This document shows positions 26,375 through 35,249 of a DNA stretch of 64,000 bases, one piece after another. How positions within the stretch are numbered: position 1 is the stretch's first letter; every line of letters starts with the position of its first letter. This stretch comes from Microbacterium gallinarum (GTDB lineage: Bacteria; Actinomycetota; Actinomycetes; Actinomycetales; Microbacteriaceae), in assembly GCF_014837165.1 (NCBI RefSeq), contig NZ_JACSPM010000001.1, positions 153,618 through 217,617 on the forward strand. The letters are read 5' to 3'. The notes below the pieces were generated by a model, which worked only from the letters and a program-made list of their open reading frames with translations, made no database searches and had not been told where the DNA came from. Made by a program: the position numbers and the translations under genes.

Positions 26375-27214
26375 TCAGTCCAGCGTCACGAAGTCGATCA
26401 GCTCTTCCACTCGACCCAGCAGGGCAGGCTCGAGGTCGCGGTAGCTGTGCACCGACCCGAGGATGCGCTGCCAGGCCCGCGCGATGTCGGTCTGATCCCG
26501 GGCCGGCCAGCCGAGCGCGCGGCAGACGCCGACCTTGAACTCGATGCCGCGCGGCACTTCCGGCCATGCCTCGATGCCCATCGCCCGGGGCGTGACGCAC
26601 TGCCACACATCGATCCACGGGTGACCGACGATGCGGATGTGGGCTCCGTGCCGGCCGCGCTCGAGCGCCTGCGCGATGCGCGACTCCTTCGAGTTCGGCA
26701 CGAGGTGATCGACCAGCACGCCGTACCGCCGGGTGGCCGACGGCGGCTCCTCGTCGAGCACGGCCTCGAGGAGATCGATGCCCTGTAGGTACTCGACCAC
26801 GACCCCCTCGGCGCGCAGGTCGTCTCCCCACACCTTCTCGACGAGCTCGGCGTCGTGACGCCCCTCCACGAAGATGCGACTCGCCCGCGCCACGCGCGCC
26901 CGCGCGTCCCCGGCTGCGAACGATCCCGACGCGGTGCGCTTCGGACCGGTCGATGACGGCACGGTGGTCGGCGCGACCAGCACGACATCGGCGCCGTCGA
27001 CGAGGAAGCCCGGGCCGAGCGGGAACAGTCGGCGGCGGGCGTGGCGGTCCTCGAGCTCGACCATGCCCGATGCGAGTCCGACCACCGCTCCGCAGAATCC
27101 GTCGTCGGCGACCTCCACGACGAGATCGCGGGATGCCTCGACCCGCGCCAGCTGCGTGGCCGAGCGCGCGCGCCAGCCGTCGGCCAGCACGTCGGTGCCG
27201 TAGCGATCGTCCAT
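26375..27214 (-). CDS. DUF3097 family protein
   Basis: 279 residues. Actinobacterial DUF3097 hallmarks are YGTDVLADGWR at the start, VELEDRHARRRLFPLGPGFLVDG, SRIFVEGRHDAELVEKVWGDDLR (Toprim-like), VEYLQGIDLL, VLVDHLVPNSKESRIA and RIVGHPWIDVWQCVTP. The Toprim-like acidic and His residues suggest nucleic-acid or nucleotide chemistry, but no function is established. GGGGGAG precedes the ATG, with TAGCCT at ~27234 as the -10. Confidence 0.92.
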   Translation of the reverse strand: MDDRYGTDVLADGWRARSATQLARVEASRDLVVEVADDGFCGAVVGLASGMVELEDRHARRRLFPLGPGFLVDGADVVLVAPTTVPSSTGPKRTASGSFAAGDARARVARASRIFVEGRHDAELVEKVWGDDLRAEGVVVEYLQGIDLLEAVLDEEPPSATRRYGVLVDHLVPNSKESRIAQALERGRHGAHIRIVGHPWIDVWQCVTPRAMGIEAWPEVPRGIEFKVGVCRALGWPARDQTDIARAWQRILGSVHSYRDLEPALLGRVEELIDFVTLD

Positions 27215-27324
27215 GTCTCCCCCGAATCGGAGAGGCTACCCGCGATCACGCTGAGAACGAGGCAGCGACCCGCGCCGAGGGCCGGACCTCCGCCCGGGCT
27301 TTCGCGTGTCGCCCGCGCCTGCAT

Positions 27325-27330
27325 AGACTC
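27325..27330 (+). promoter_or_regulatory. -10 box of the TPM-pspA operon
   Basis: TAGACT, ~40 bases before the ATG at 27369; the ribosome binding site GGAGGGGG lies nearer the start. Confidence 0.5.
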
Positions 27331-27368
27331 GCGGAGGGGCTGGATTCCGCGTCCCGGAGGGGGAATCG

Positions 27369-29393
27369 ATGCGTGGGCGATGGGCGGCGATGCTCACGGC
27401 GACTCTGGTGGTCGCCCTGACGGCGGTCGGGGGTGCCGCGACGGCGACAGACCCCGTGCGACTGGGCTCGGCGTACGTCCTCGACGAGGCCGGAGCGCTC
27501 GGCGCCGGTGAGCTGGCGGCCGCCGAGACGGAGCTCAGCGAGCTCGCGTCGAGTACCGAGGCCGATCTCTACGTCGTCTTCGTCGACGAGTTCACCAACC
27601 CGTCCAACAGCGAGCAGTGGGCCAACACGGTCGCCCAGCAGAACGGACTCGGTCCGTCGCAGTACCTGCTGGCCGTCTCGACCGAAGGACGCCAGTACTA
27701 CCTCTCCGCGGACTCCGAGGGTCCGCTCTCCGAGGAGCAGGTGGTCGCCGCGGAAGCCGCCGCCCAGCCGCACCTCCGCGACGAGGACTACGTCGGCGCG
27801 ATCACCGCGACCGCGGACTCCATCAGATCGTCGCTCGGCGGCGGGGGCGGCGCCGCGGGCACCGGCGGCTTCCCGTCGGGCATCCTCTGGGTCGTCGTCA
27901 TCGCCGGAGTCGTGCTGCTGGTGATCTGGCTGGTCCTGCGGGCGCGCCGCAAGAAGTCCGGCACGGTGGCCGGCGGCGCCGGCGTGCCCGCGGTCGAGCA
28001 GCTTCCCCTCGACGAGCTCGAGCGGCGCGCAGCATCCGCTCTGGTCCAGACCGATGACGCGATCAAGACGAGCGCACAGGAGCTCGGTTTCGCGAAGGCG
28101 CAGTTCGGCGACGCCGCGACGGCCGAGTTCGAGGAGGCGCTGGCGACGGCGAAGGCGAACCTCGACGAGGCATTCACCCTCAAGCAGCAGCTCGACGACG
28201 CCACGCCCGACTCCGAGCCGGACACCCGCGCCTGGAACGAGCGCATCATCGCCCTGTGCGAGCAGTCCAACGCGATGCTCGATGACAAGGCCGCCGACTT
28301 CGACGAGCTGCGCAAGCTCGAGCAGAACGCCCCCGAGGCGCTCGCCCGGGTGCAGGGCGAGAAGGCGAAGGCAGAGGCATCCCTCGACAGCGCCGCCGCC
28401 GCCCTGCAGACCCTGCGCTCGGCCTACGCGCCCGAGGCGCTCGCGACCATCGCCGACAACCCCGAGCAGGCCCGTCAGCGTCTCGCCTTCGCCGGCGAGC
28501 AGCTCGTCGTGGCCGAGGCGGCCATCGGCGCGGGCAAGGGCGGCGAGGCTGCCGTCGGCATCCGAGCGGCCGAAGAGGCCGTCGGCCAGGCCGAGCTGCT
28601 CGAAGACGCCATCGGCAAGCTCGCCTCCGACCTCGCCGCCGGCGAGCGCAGCGCCGTCGAGCTGATCGCCGAGCTCGAGCAGGACGTCGTCACCGCGGGC
28701 ACACTGCCCGACCCCGACGGACGCGTCGCCGCGACCATCGCCGCGACCACCCAGCAGATCGAGGCGGCCAAGGCGAACCTCGCGAGTCCCGCGAAGCGGC
28801 CGCTCGTCACTCTGAAGAGCCTCGAGAGCGCCAACGAGCAGATCGACGCGCTCGTGAAGGGGATTCGGGATGCCGAGGCGCAGGCCCAGCGCGCACGTCA
28901 GATGGTCGGTCAGCTGATCATGCAGGCGCAGGCCCAGGTGTCGACCGCCGAGGACTACATCACCGCACGACGGGGCGCCGTCGGAGCGCAGGCGCGCACG
29001 CGCCTCGCCGAGGCGGGGGCTTCGCTGGTGCGCGCGCAGCAGCTGCAGACGAGCGACCCCGAGCAGGCGATGCAGCACGCACAGCGCGCCGACCAGCTCG
29101 CCGGGCAGGCGATCCAGCTCGCGCAGTCCGACGTGGGCTCGTTCGAGGGCGGCGGCATGGGCGGCATGTTCGGCGGCGGCCAGCAGCAGGGCGGCGGGGG
29201 CAACGTCCTCGGAGCCGTGCTGGGCGGCATCCTCATCAACTCGATGATGGGCGGCGGCCGGTCGTCGGGCGGAAGCCTCGGCGGCGGAAGCCTGGGCGGC
29301 ATGTTCGGCGGCGGGGGCTCCGGCGGCGGCATCCGGCCAGGCAGCTTCGGCGGGGGCGGCACACGCGCCCGTCGTGGAGGTGGTCGTTTCTGA
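27369..29393 (+). CDS. TPM-domain membrane protein with coiled coil and Gly-rich tail
   Basis: 674 residues. A signal peptide (~1-26) precedes an extracytoplasmic TPM domain (~32-150; YVLDEAGALGAGELAAAE, YLLAVSTEGRQYYLSAD). One TM segment lies at ~176-197, followed by an RARRKK stop-transfer. Residues ~210-570 are a cytoplasmic Ala/Glu-rich coiled coil, and the last ~90 are Gly-rich with MGGMFGGG-like repeats. It precedes a PspA gene by 77 bases, a common actinobacterial pairing that points to envelope-stress or membrane maintenance. GGAGGGGG is the ribosome binding site. Confidence 0.88.
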   Translation: MRGRWAAMLTATLVVALTAVGGAATATDPVRLGSAYVLDEAGALGAGELAAAETELSELASSTEADLYVVFVDEFTNPSNSEQWANTVAQQNGLGPSQYLLAVSTEGRQYYLSADSEGPLSEEQVVAAEAAAQPHLRDEDYVGAITATADSIRSSLGGGGGAAGTGGFPSGILWVVVIAGVVLLVIWLVLRARRKKSGTVAGGAGVPAVEQLPLDELERRAASALVQTDDAIKTSAQELGFAKAQFGDAATAEFEEALATAKANLDEAFTLKQQLDDATPDSEPDTRAWNERIIALCEQSNAMLDDKAADFDELRKLEQNAPEALARVQGEKAKAEASLDSAAAALQTLRSAYAPEALATIADNPEQARQRLAFAGEQLVVAEAAIGAGKGGEAAVGIRAAEEAVGQAELLEDAIGKLASDLAAGERSAVELIAELEQDVVTAGTLPDPDGRVAATIAATTQQIEAAKANLASPAKRPLVTLKSLESANEQIDALVKGIRDAEAQAQRARQMVGQLIMQAQAQVSTAEDYITARRGAVGAQARTRLAEAGASLVRAQQLQTSDPEQAMQHAQRADQLAGQAIQLAQSDVGSFEGGGMGGMFGGGQQQGGGGNVLGAVLGGILINSMMGGGRSSGGSLGGGSLGGMFGGGGSGGGIRPGSFGGGGTRARRGGGRF

Positions 29394-29470
29394 TCGCGCC
29401 CGCGCCGCACCGACGGCATCCCACCCCTGAACCTGACCACTACCGATCTGTCCGATAGGAAGGAAAAACG

Positions 29471-30232
29471 ATGGCGAAGCAGTCCATCTTCGGTCGAATC
29501 TCGACCCTCATGAAGGCGAACATCAATGCGCTCCTCGACTCTGCCGAGGACCCGCAGAAGATGCTCGACCAGCTCGTGCGCGACTACACGAACAGCATCG
29601 CCGACGCCGAGGCGGCGATCGCCGAGACGATCGGCAACCTGCGGCTGCTCGAGCGCGACCACCAGGAAGACGTGCAGGCCGCCTCCGAGTGGGGCAACAA
29701 GGCTCTCGCCGCAAGCCGCAAGGCCGACGAGCTGCGCGGCGCCGGCAACACCGCCGACGCCGACAAGTTCGACAACCTGGCCAAGATCGCGCTCCAGCGC
29801 CAGATCAGCGAAGAGAACGAGGCGAAGGCCGTCGAGCCCACGATCGCGTCGCAGACCGAGGTCGTCGCCAAGCTCAAGGACGGCCTCAACGGCATGAAGC
29901 AGAAGCTGGAGCAGCTGAAGTCCAAGCGCTCCGAGCTGCTCGCGCGCGCCAAGACCGCCGAGGCCCAGAACAAGGTGCACGACGCGGTCAAGTCGATCGA
30001 TGTCCTCGACCCGACGAGCGAGCTCGGTCGCTTCGAAGACAAGGTCCGTCGCCAGGAGGCCCTCGCGGCGGGCAAGCAGGAGCTCGCGGCATCCACTCTC
30101 GATGCGCAGTTCGAGAGCCTCGACGACGTGGGCGAGCTCACCGAGGTCGAGGCGCGGCTCTCCGCGCTGAAGGCAGGCTCGAGCCCGGCGCAGGCGGCCA
30201 TCGACGCCCCCAGCGCTCCGTACACGCCGTAA
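29471..30232 (+). CDS. pspA: PspA/IM30 (ESCRT-III-like) membrane-stress protein
   Basis: 253 residues, almost wholly α-helical. The N-terminal amphipathic helix SIFGRISTLMKANINALLD and DPQKMLDQLVRDYTNSIADAEAAIAE are PspA hallmarks. PspA/Vipp1 proteins polymerise on stressed membranes to preserve integrity. The ribosome binding site GGAAGGA precedes the ATG. It is co-oriented with the TPM gene and probably in one operon with it. Confidence 0.95.
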   Translation: MAKQSIFGRISTLMKANINALLDSAEDPQKMLDQLVRDYTNSIADAEAAIAETIGNLRLLERDHQEDVQAASEWGNKALAASRKADELRGAGNTADADKFDNLAKIALQRQISEENEAKAVEPTIASQTEVVAKLKDGLNGMKQKLEQLKSKRSELLARAKTAEAQNKVHDAVKSIDVLDPTSELGRFEDKVRRQEALAAGKQELAASTLDAQFESLDDVGELTEVEARLSALKAGSSPAQAAIDAPSAPYTP

Positions 30233-30242
30233 GCAGGCCGAT

Positions 30243-30278
30243 CGAAGGGCGTCGCTCCCCGCGGGGCGGCGCCCTTCG
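30243..30278 (+). terminator. Terminator-like hairpin after pspA
   Basis: CGAAGGGC...GCCCTTCG outer stem with an inner GC-rich CCCC/GGGG pair, 11 bases after the pspA stop. No T-tract. Confidence 0.7.
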
Positions 30279-30343
30279 CCGTGTTCGCGCACGGCGTGCG
30301 CCTCGGCCTGCGCGGGCGGGTCGGGCTGCGAGAGGATGAGGGG

Positions 30344-31165
30344 ATGACGCGCTACCTCGTTGTGCCGCAATGGCAGGGAAGCCCCTCCTCGCGGGCGATG
30401 CAGCTCATCGACGGCGCGCTTGCGATCGCCGGCGACCTGCCTCGCTCGGCCACCACGATCCTCGACGTGCCGATGGAGGCCGGCGAGGCCCTCGGCACGG
30501 GCGTGCACCGGCTGAGCAGCCTGCAGCGCGTGCGCGAGCTGATCGCGGCGGCCCTCGACTCGTCAGCTGAGCCCGTGCTGACCGTGGGCGGCGACTGCGG
30601 CGTGGCCATCGAGCCCATCGCCCACGCTGCGCGCCGCGTTCCGCGGCTGGCGGTGGTGTGGATGGATGCTCACCCCGACCTGAACTCCCCCGAGACCTCT
30701 CCCTCCGGGGCGTTCGCCGGAATGGTGCTGCGTGCGGTGCTCGGCGAAGGGGCGCCGCAGCTGGCCCTCCCCGAAGGTGCGGTCACCGCCGAGCGAACGT
30801 TCATCGTCGGGGCGCGGTCGTACGACGACGCCGAGATCGAGGCGGTCACGGCGCTCGGCGTGACCGCGCTCGACGTCGACGCACTGCGTGACCCGACTGC
30901 CCTCGCCGCCGCGGTGCGCGACAGCGGAGCCGAAGCCGTGTACATCCATGTCGACGTCGACGTGCTCGACCCCGCCGAGATCGCCGGCAACGCCCACCCC
31001 GAGCCGTTCGGGCTGGCGGTGGCCGAGCTCACCGCGGCCATCGCGGCCGTGCGGGCTGAGCTGCCGCTCGCCGGCTCCTCCCTCGCGGGCTACTCCCCGG
31101 CGTCGGCGACGTCGGCGACCGACGACCTCGGAACCATCCTGCGCGTCATCGGGGCGCTGGCGTGA
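30344..31165 (+). CDS. Arginase/agmatinase/formiminoglutamase family enzyme
   Basis: 273 residues with the full binuclear manganese site: VGGDCGVAI, VVWMDAHPDLNSPETSPSG (DAHxD) and YIHVDVDVLDP (DxDxxD). It hydrolyses a guanidino or formimino nitrogen compound. The variant GGDC replaces the usual GGDH, which occurs in some divergent members, so the substrate is uncertain. The ATG at 30344 has GAGGGG immediately upstream and a weak GAGGAT box. It overlaps the next gene by four bases. Confidence 0.87.
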   Translation: MTRYLVVPQWQGSPSSRAMQLIDGALAIAGDLPRSATTILDVPMEAGEALGTGVHRLSSLQRVRELIAAALDSSAEPVLTVGGDCGVAIEPIAHAARRVPRLAVVWMDAHPDLNSPETSPSGAFAGMVLRAVLGEGAPQLALPEGAVTAERTFIVGARSYDDAEIEAVTALGVTALDVDALRDPTALAAAVRDSGAEAVYIHVDVDVLDPAEIAGNAHPEPFGLAVAELTAAIAAVRAELPLAGSSLAGYSPASATSATDDLGTILRVIGALA

Positions 31166-31620
31166 GTCCGATCGCGACGCCCCCGCAGGGATGGCGCGCA
31201 CGGGCCGACCTCGCGGTCGAACGGGGGCGACGCATCGACCGCTTCATCCCCGCGTTTCTGCTGGACTCCCCCATCAGCCTCGTCGGCTACGGCTACGGCA
31301 CCGCCGTCGGCTGGGTGTGGGGCACGCTGTGGAGCACGGGCCGGATCGAGCGTCGGGAGGGCCTGTGGGTGTTCCGCGGCATGCCGACGTGGACGTTCGT
31401 GCGCGGCGGGGTGTGCGTGGGCGGCTGCTTCCTCACCGGTGACGGCGCCGTGAGCGACCACCTGCTGCGACACGAAGCCGTGCACAAGGCGCAATGGCGA
31501 CGGTATGGAGTCCTCATGCCGTTCCTCTACCTCTTCGCCGGCCGCGACCCGCTGCGCAACCGGTTCGAGATCCTGGCCGGCCTCGAGGACGGCAACTACG
31601 TGCCTCGCGGCGCGGCCTGA
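31162..31620 (+). CDS. HExxH-containing protein of unknown function
   Basis: 152 residues from the GTG at 31162, overlapping the arginase-family stop (GTGA). LLRHEAVHKAQWRRYG supplies a HExxH-type HEAVH motif, followed ~20 residues later by GRDPLRNRFEILAGLEDG, whose Glu could be a third ligand. Two Cys lie in GVCVGGCFL. The hydrophobicity is moderate and no clear TM helix is seen. A zinc-peptidase-like fold is plausible but unproven. Confidence 0.7.
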   Translation: MSPIATPPQGWRARADLAVERGRRIDRFIPAFLLDSPISLVGYGYGTAVGWVWGTLWSTGRIERREGLWVFRGMPTWTFVRGGVCVGGCFLTGDGAVSDHLLRHEAVHKAQWRRYGVLMPFLYLFAGRDPLRNRFEILAGLEDGNYVPRGAA

Positions 31621-31643
31621 GACCACGGCAAACCGGAGGCGGG

Positions 31644-32105
31644 TCAGCGCGAGGTCGTGAGGCCGTACTCGGCGGGCGCGTGGATCGACGTCGGCGCGAT
31701 GCCCATGCCCGTGAGGTGGTCGACGATGTCGGCCGTGCCGAGGTAGCCGCCCAGCAGATGGATACGGGTCTGGTCGTCTTCGGTGCACAGCATCTCGTCC
31801 GCCCAGCCGTTCACCGCGCGGGCGAGCGCCTCGCCGGGCGCGCAGCCCCGGCTCGTGCCGGGCGCACCCGACCGGCGCGAGCGGTCGAGCCAGGTCAGCA
31901 CCATGCGACTCGGCACCGTGACGTGGGCCTCCCACGAGGCATCCGGAATCTCCACGAACACACGGCCCGTCGAGCAGATCGGCAGCGTGGCGAGCACGAC
32001 CTGCAGTTCGGCGAGCGAGGACTCGTCGGCCGTGATCAGGTGCTGAACGCGCGTGTGCCGTGAGGAACGGCAGGCTGCGGCGCTGTGCTCGGTGTGGTGG
32101 GTCAT
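31644..32105 (-). CDS. SIP-domain (siderophore-interacting protein C-terminal) protein
   Basis: 153 residues resembling only the C-terminal NADPH-binding domain of siderophore-interacting ferric reductases (HLITADESSLAELQVVLATLP; RVFVEIPD; IHLLGGYLG; APAEYGLT). The N-terminal FAD domain is missing, so it cannot be a complete reductase. A DtxR/IdeR-type box overlaps its promoter, indicating iron-repressed expression. Probable role in siderophore-iron handling. Confidence 0.82.
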   Translation of the reverse strand: MTHHTEHSAAACRSSRHTRVQHLITADESSLAELQVVLATLPICSTGRVFVEIPDASWEAHVTVPSRMVLTWLDRSRRSGAPGTSRGCAPGEALARAVNGWADEMLCTEDDQTRIHLLGGYLGTADIVDHLTGMGIAPTSIHAPAEYGLTTSR

Positions 32106-32114
32106 GACACCACC

Positions 32115-32120
32115 ACTATA
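32115..32120 (-). promoter_or_regulatory. -10 box of the SIP gene
   Basis: TATAGT on the minus strand, nine bases before the ATG at 32105; downstream of the iron box. Confidence 0.6.
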
Positions 32121-32128
32121 CCCCGAAC

Positions 32129-32147
32129 AAAGGGTTGCCTAACCTCA
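32129..32147 (-). promoter_or_regulatory. DtxR/IdeR-type iron box
   Basis: TGAGGTTAGGCAACCCTTT agrees at 14 of 19 positions with the DtxR/IdeR consensus TTAGGTTAGSCTAACCTAA. It overlaps the -35 region of the SIP gene, where iron-loaded repressor would block transcription. Confidence 0.75.
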
Positions 32148-32175
32148 CACAACCCCACGGTCCCCACACCCCTCT

Positions 32176-32237
32176 GTTCGGTGTCCACAGGTGCAGGGCT
32201 GGCGGTGCCGACAGCCCGGCTTCTGTGGACAGCGAAC
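32176..32237. other. 62-base imperfect palindrome with symmetric internal loops
   Basis: GTTCG-2-GTCCACAG-5-GGGCTG-10-CAGCCC-5-CTGTGGAC-2-CGAAC. Three perfectly paired blocks are separated by equal-sized loops on both arms. It lies between the phosphatase stop and the SIP promoter. It may be a transcript end structure or an extragenic palindrome. Confidence 0.7.
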
Positions 32238-32254
32238 CAAGAGGAGGGAGAGCG

Positions 32255-32986
32255 TCACAGCGGGCGCAGCAGCACCCGGCGCAGCTCGGCGATCTCGTCG
32301 TCGGCGAATCCGTGCGCGCGCAGGTAGTCGGCCGGCGAGCCGAACCGCGCCGTCACGTCGTCGAGCAGAGCCTGCATCACCGGGGCGGGCGACCGCGTGG
32401 CGAGGTCTTCGAGGTGCGTCGCCTCGGGGTGCATCGCGCGCAGCAGCTGCACGACCCGGCGGTTGCGCCACTCGGGCAGCAGGCCCTCGGTGCGCGCGTA
32501 GTCGGCGACGACGGCGTCGAGGTCGACGCCGGCGGCAGCGAGGGTGAGCGCGACGGTGACGCCCGTGCGATCCTTCCCCACCGTGCAGTGCACGAGCACC
32601 GGCTGGTCTGTCACGATCCCCCGCACAACGTCGACCACGCCCGCCGACGAGTCGTCGACGAGCTGCCGGTACATCTCATCGAGGCTGATGTCGTCGGCGA
32701 AGAAGGACTCGACCGAACCGAGGAACAGCGGCACGCGCTGCGTGACGATCTCGAGGCCGTCGATCCGGCTGGGCGCGTGCGCCACCTCGTCATCGGCGCG
32801 CAGGTCGATGACTCGGCGCAGCCCGAGCCCGCCGAGGGCGGCGGTGCCGTGTTCGTCGAGCTGCGCAAGGTTGCCCGAGCGGAAGAGCACGCCGTGCCGC
32901 GTGACCGCTGCGCCGGCGGGCAGACCACCCACGTCGCGGAGGTTGACCGCCCCCGAGACGACCGGATCGTCGGGGTCCGTCACCAT
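32255..32986 (-). CDS. Tyrosine phosphatase-like protein (Y-phosphatase 3 family)
   Basis: 243 residues. The P-loop HCTVGKDRTG carries C134 and R140 of the Cx5R signature. NLRDVGGLPAG and VLFRSGNLAQL are typical of the PtpB-like bacterial family, which acts on phosphotyrosine or phosphoinositides. No signal peptide. Start ATG at 32986, or the in-frame GTG at 32983 overlapping the AhpD-like stop by four bases. Co-transcribed with that gene. Confidence 0.9.
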   Translation of the reverse strand: MVTDPDDPVVSGAVNLRDVGGLPAGAAVTRHGVLFRSGNLAQLDEHGTAALGGLGLRRVIDLRADDEVAHAPSRIDGLEIVTQRVPLFLGSVESFFADDISLDEMYRQLVDDSSAGVVDVVRGIVTDQPVLVHCTVGKDRTGVTVALTLAAAGVDLDAVVADYARTEGLLPEWRNRRVVQLLRAMHPEATHLEDLATRSPAPVMQALLDDVTARFGSPADYLRAHGFADDEIAELRRVLLRPL

Positions 32987-33489
32987 GCAGCGCCCGATGC
33001 GGCGTCGCGATCCTCGCCCGCGAGGTCGTCTCGCGGCGGCACGCTGTAGCGGCCTGCGATCGCGACGCGATTGAACGCGTTGATCGACACGAGGATCCAG
33101 CTGAGCGCCACGTACTCCTGCTCGCTCAGGATCGCGCCGACGCGGTCGTAGACGTCGTCGGGGACACCATCCTCGTGGATGAACGCGAACGCTTCGGCGA
33201 GCTCGAGCCCCGCCCGCTCGCGATCGCTGAAGACCCCGGAGTCGCGCCAGACCGCGATCTGGGTGAGCACGTCGGGACTGACCCCCGCCGCCACCGCGCG
33301 CTCGACGTGGACCCGCACACAGTAGGCACAGCCGTTGAGCTGCGACGTGTGGATCTGGACGAGCTCCTTCAGCCGGTCGTCGAGCCCACTCTCGGCCGCG
33401 ATGCCTCCCACCGTCTTCGAGAACGCCGCGAGCGACTGATAGGCCGGCGGCGCCGAGCGGGAGAGGTGGACGCGCCGTTCTTCGGTCAT
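32980..33489 (-). CDS. AhpD-like carboxymuconolactone decarboxylase-family protein
   Basis: 169 residues. QLNGCAYCVRVHVERA carries the CxxC (C54, C57) and H61 of the alkylhydroperoxidase AhpD core, a redox-active disulphide that may reduce peroxides. ELVQIHTS precedes it as usual. The ATG at 33489 is probably leaderless. Overlaps the phosphatase gene. Confidence 0.9.
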   Translation of the reverse strand: MTEERRVHLSRSAPPAYQSLAAFSKTVGGIAAESGLDDRLKELVQIHTSQLNGCAYCVRVHVERAVAAGVSPDVLTQIAVWRDSGVFSDRERAGLELAEAFAFIHEDGVPDDVYDRVGAILSEQEYVALSWILVSINAFNRVAIAGRYSVPPRDDLAGEDRDAASGAAW

Positions 33490-33501
33490 GCCGCCAGCCT
33501 A
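33490..33501 (-). promoter_or_regulatory. Leaderless promoter of the AhpD-phosphatase unit
   Basis: TAGGCT (minus strand, 33496-33501), six bases before the ATG at 33489. Confidence 0.65.
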
Positions 33502-33596
33502 CCCACGCCGGATCGCCCGGCCCCGGTCCTCGGCGGCGCCGCATCGAACAGCGGCGGCGCACCGAACGCGGCGGCCCATCCTCCTCGGGAACGATT

Positions 33597-33656
33597 AACG
33601 CTTCTGTTGCGTTCCGGGTAACGGGTTCCTCGCCTCCCGATTCCGTTGAATAGGCT
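33597..33656 (+). promoter_or_regulatory. Probable control region of the peptide-ABC operon
   Basis: An AACGC-7-GCGTT inverted repeat (33597-33613) precedes a TAGGCT -10-like box (33651-33656), ~80 bases before the substrate-binding gene. The -35 is unclear. Confidence 0.4.
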
Positions 33657-33737
33657 TGTGATCCGGCGTGTCGGTCCACCCAATCCGACTGACCCCGGCA
33701 CCGCACACCGTGCGGATCCCCCTCCGAAAGGATCTCC

Positions 33738-35249
33738 ATGCTTCGTCGCACTGCGATCGCCGCGACTTCGCTCCTCGCCGCCGGCGCGCTCCTGCTCAGC
33801 GCCTGCTCGGCCGGCTCGTCCCCGACGCCGAGCGCGACCGCAGCGCCCGACCCCAACGCTTCCGTCGCGATCCGCCTGGTGCTCGAGCCCGAGAACCTCG
33901 ACATCCGCCAGACCGCCGGCGCCGCGCTCGACCAGATCCTCGTCGACAACATCTACGAGGGGCTCGTGGCCCGCACGCCCGAGCAGGAGATCGTGCCCTC
34001 GCTCGCGAGCGACTGGAGCGTCTCCCCCGACGGCCTGACCTACACCTTCACGCTGCGCGAGGGCGTGCTCTTCCACGACGGCCAGGCGCTCACGCCGCAG
34101 GACGTCGTGTGGTCGCTCACCACGCGCAAGGCGACGCCCGAATGGCGCGACTCGGCGCGACTGGCCAACGTGACGGCCATCACCGCCGAGGGGCAGGACA
34201 TCACCCTCACCCTGGCCGAGCCCGACTCGAGCCTGCTGTGGAACCTGACCGGGCGTGCCGGGCTCGTGTTCAAGGAGGGCGACACGGTCGACTACAACAC
34301 GGCCGCCAACGGCACCGGTCCGTTCCGCCTCGACAGCTGGCGGCAGGGCGCGAGCATCACCTTCGCGCGCAACGACGAGTACTGGGGCGACCAGGCGCAG
34401 GTCGCCGAAGTCGTGTTCGACTACATCCCCGACAACCAGGCGGCGCTCAACGCGGCGCTCGCCGGCGAGGTCGATGTCGTGACCGGCTACGACGCGAACC
34501 TCAAGGACCAGATCGAGGCGAACGGCGACTTCGCACTCGTGCTCGGCCGGTCCACCGACAAGGGCACCCTCGCGTTCAACCAGCAGCCGGGCAGCCCGCT
34601 CGCCGACAAGCGCGTGCGCCAGGCGATCCGTCAGGCCATCAACCACGACACGTTCGTCGAGGCGCTGGCCTCGGGTGAGACGCAGTACGGCCCGATCCCG
34701 TCCCTCGACCCCGGCTACGAAGACCTGGCCGACGTGGCCCCGTTCGACCCGGACGCCGCCCGCGCCCTCCTCGAGGACGCCGGCGCCGAAGACCTCGAAC
34801 TCACGCTGAAGATCCCGAACTTCTACTCCACGACGATTCCGCAGATCCTGGTGTCGAACCTCAACGACGTGGGCATCACCCTCGAGGTCGACTCGGTCGA
34901 CTTCTCGACGTGGCTCAACGATGTCTACATCAACAAGGACTACGACCTCAGCTTCGTGCTGCACACCGAGGCGCGCGACTTCGAGAACTGGGCGAACCCG
35001 GACTACTACTTCACGTACGACAACGCCGAGGTGCAGGAGCTCTTCGCCGAGTCGCTCGCGGCGACCGACGAGGACGAGGCGGCGGAGCTGCTCGCCGAGG
35101 CCGCGCGCATCGTCTCGGAAGACGCCGCGGCCGACTGGCTGTACAACGGCGCGTCGGTGGTCGCGGTCGGCACTAACATCACGGGTATGCCGTCGATCAA
35201 CGTGAACGAGCGGCTCGACCTCTCCGAGCTGGCCAAGAGCAACGGGTGA
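33738..35249 (+). CDS. ABC transporter substrate-binding lipoprotein (SBP family 5)
   Basis: 503 residues. Lipoprotein signal LLLSACSAG, then a family 5 oligopeptide/dipeptide/nickel-binding protein: VLEPENLDIRQT, NIYEGLVARTPEQEIVPSLASDW, GLTYTFTLREGVLFHDGQALTPQDV and KRVRQAIRQAINHDTFVEAL. It captures a peptide or similar ligand outside the membrane for the adjoining permeases. AAAGGA precedes the ATG. It overlaps the first permease gene by four bases. Confidence 0.94.
   Translation: MLRRTAIAATSLLAAGALLLSACSAGSSPTPSATAAPDPNASVAIRLVLEPENLDIRQTAGAALDQILVDNIYEGLVARTPEQEIVPSLASDWSVSPDGLTYTFTLREGVLFHDGQALTPQDVVWSLTTRKATPEWRDSARLANVTAITAEGQDITLTLAEPDSSLLWNLTGRAGLVFKEGDTVDYNTAANGTGPFRLDSWRQGASITFARNDEYWGDQAQVAEVVFDYIPDNQAALNAALAGEVDVVTGYDANLKDQIEANGDFALVLGRSTDKGTLAFNQQPGSPLADKRVRQAIRQAINHDTFVEALASGETQYGPIPSLDPGYEDLADVAPFDPDAARALLEDAGAEDLELTLKIPNFYSTTIPQILVSNLNDVGITLEVDSVDFSTWLNDVYINKDYDLSFVLHTEARDFENWANPDYYFTYDNAEVQELFAESLAATDEDEAAELLAEAARIVSEDAAADWLYNGASVVAVGTNITGMPSINVNERLDLSELAKSNG

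Noticed and set aside
33668..34678. Plus-strand Arg-rich frame parallel to the substrate-binding protein
   Set aside because: Shadow in a second frame of the SBP family 5 gene, which has a lipoprotein signal and family motifs.
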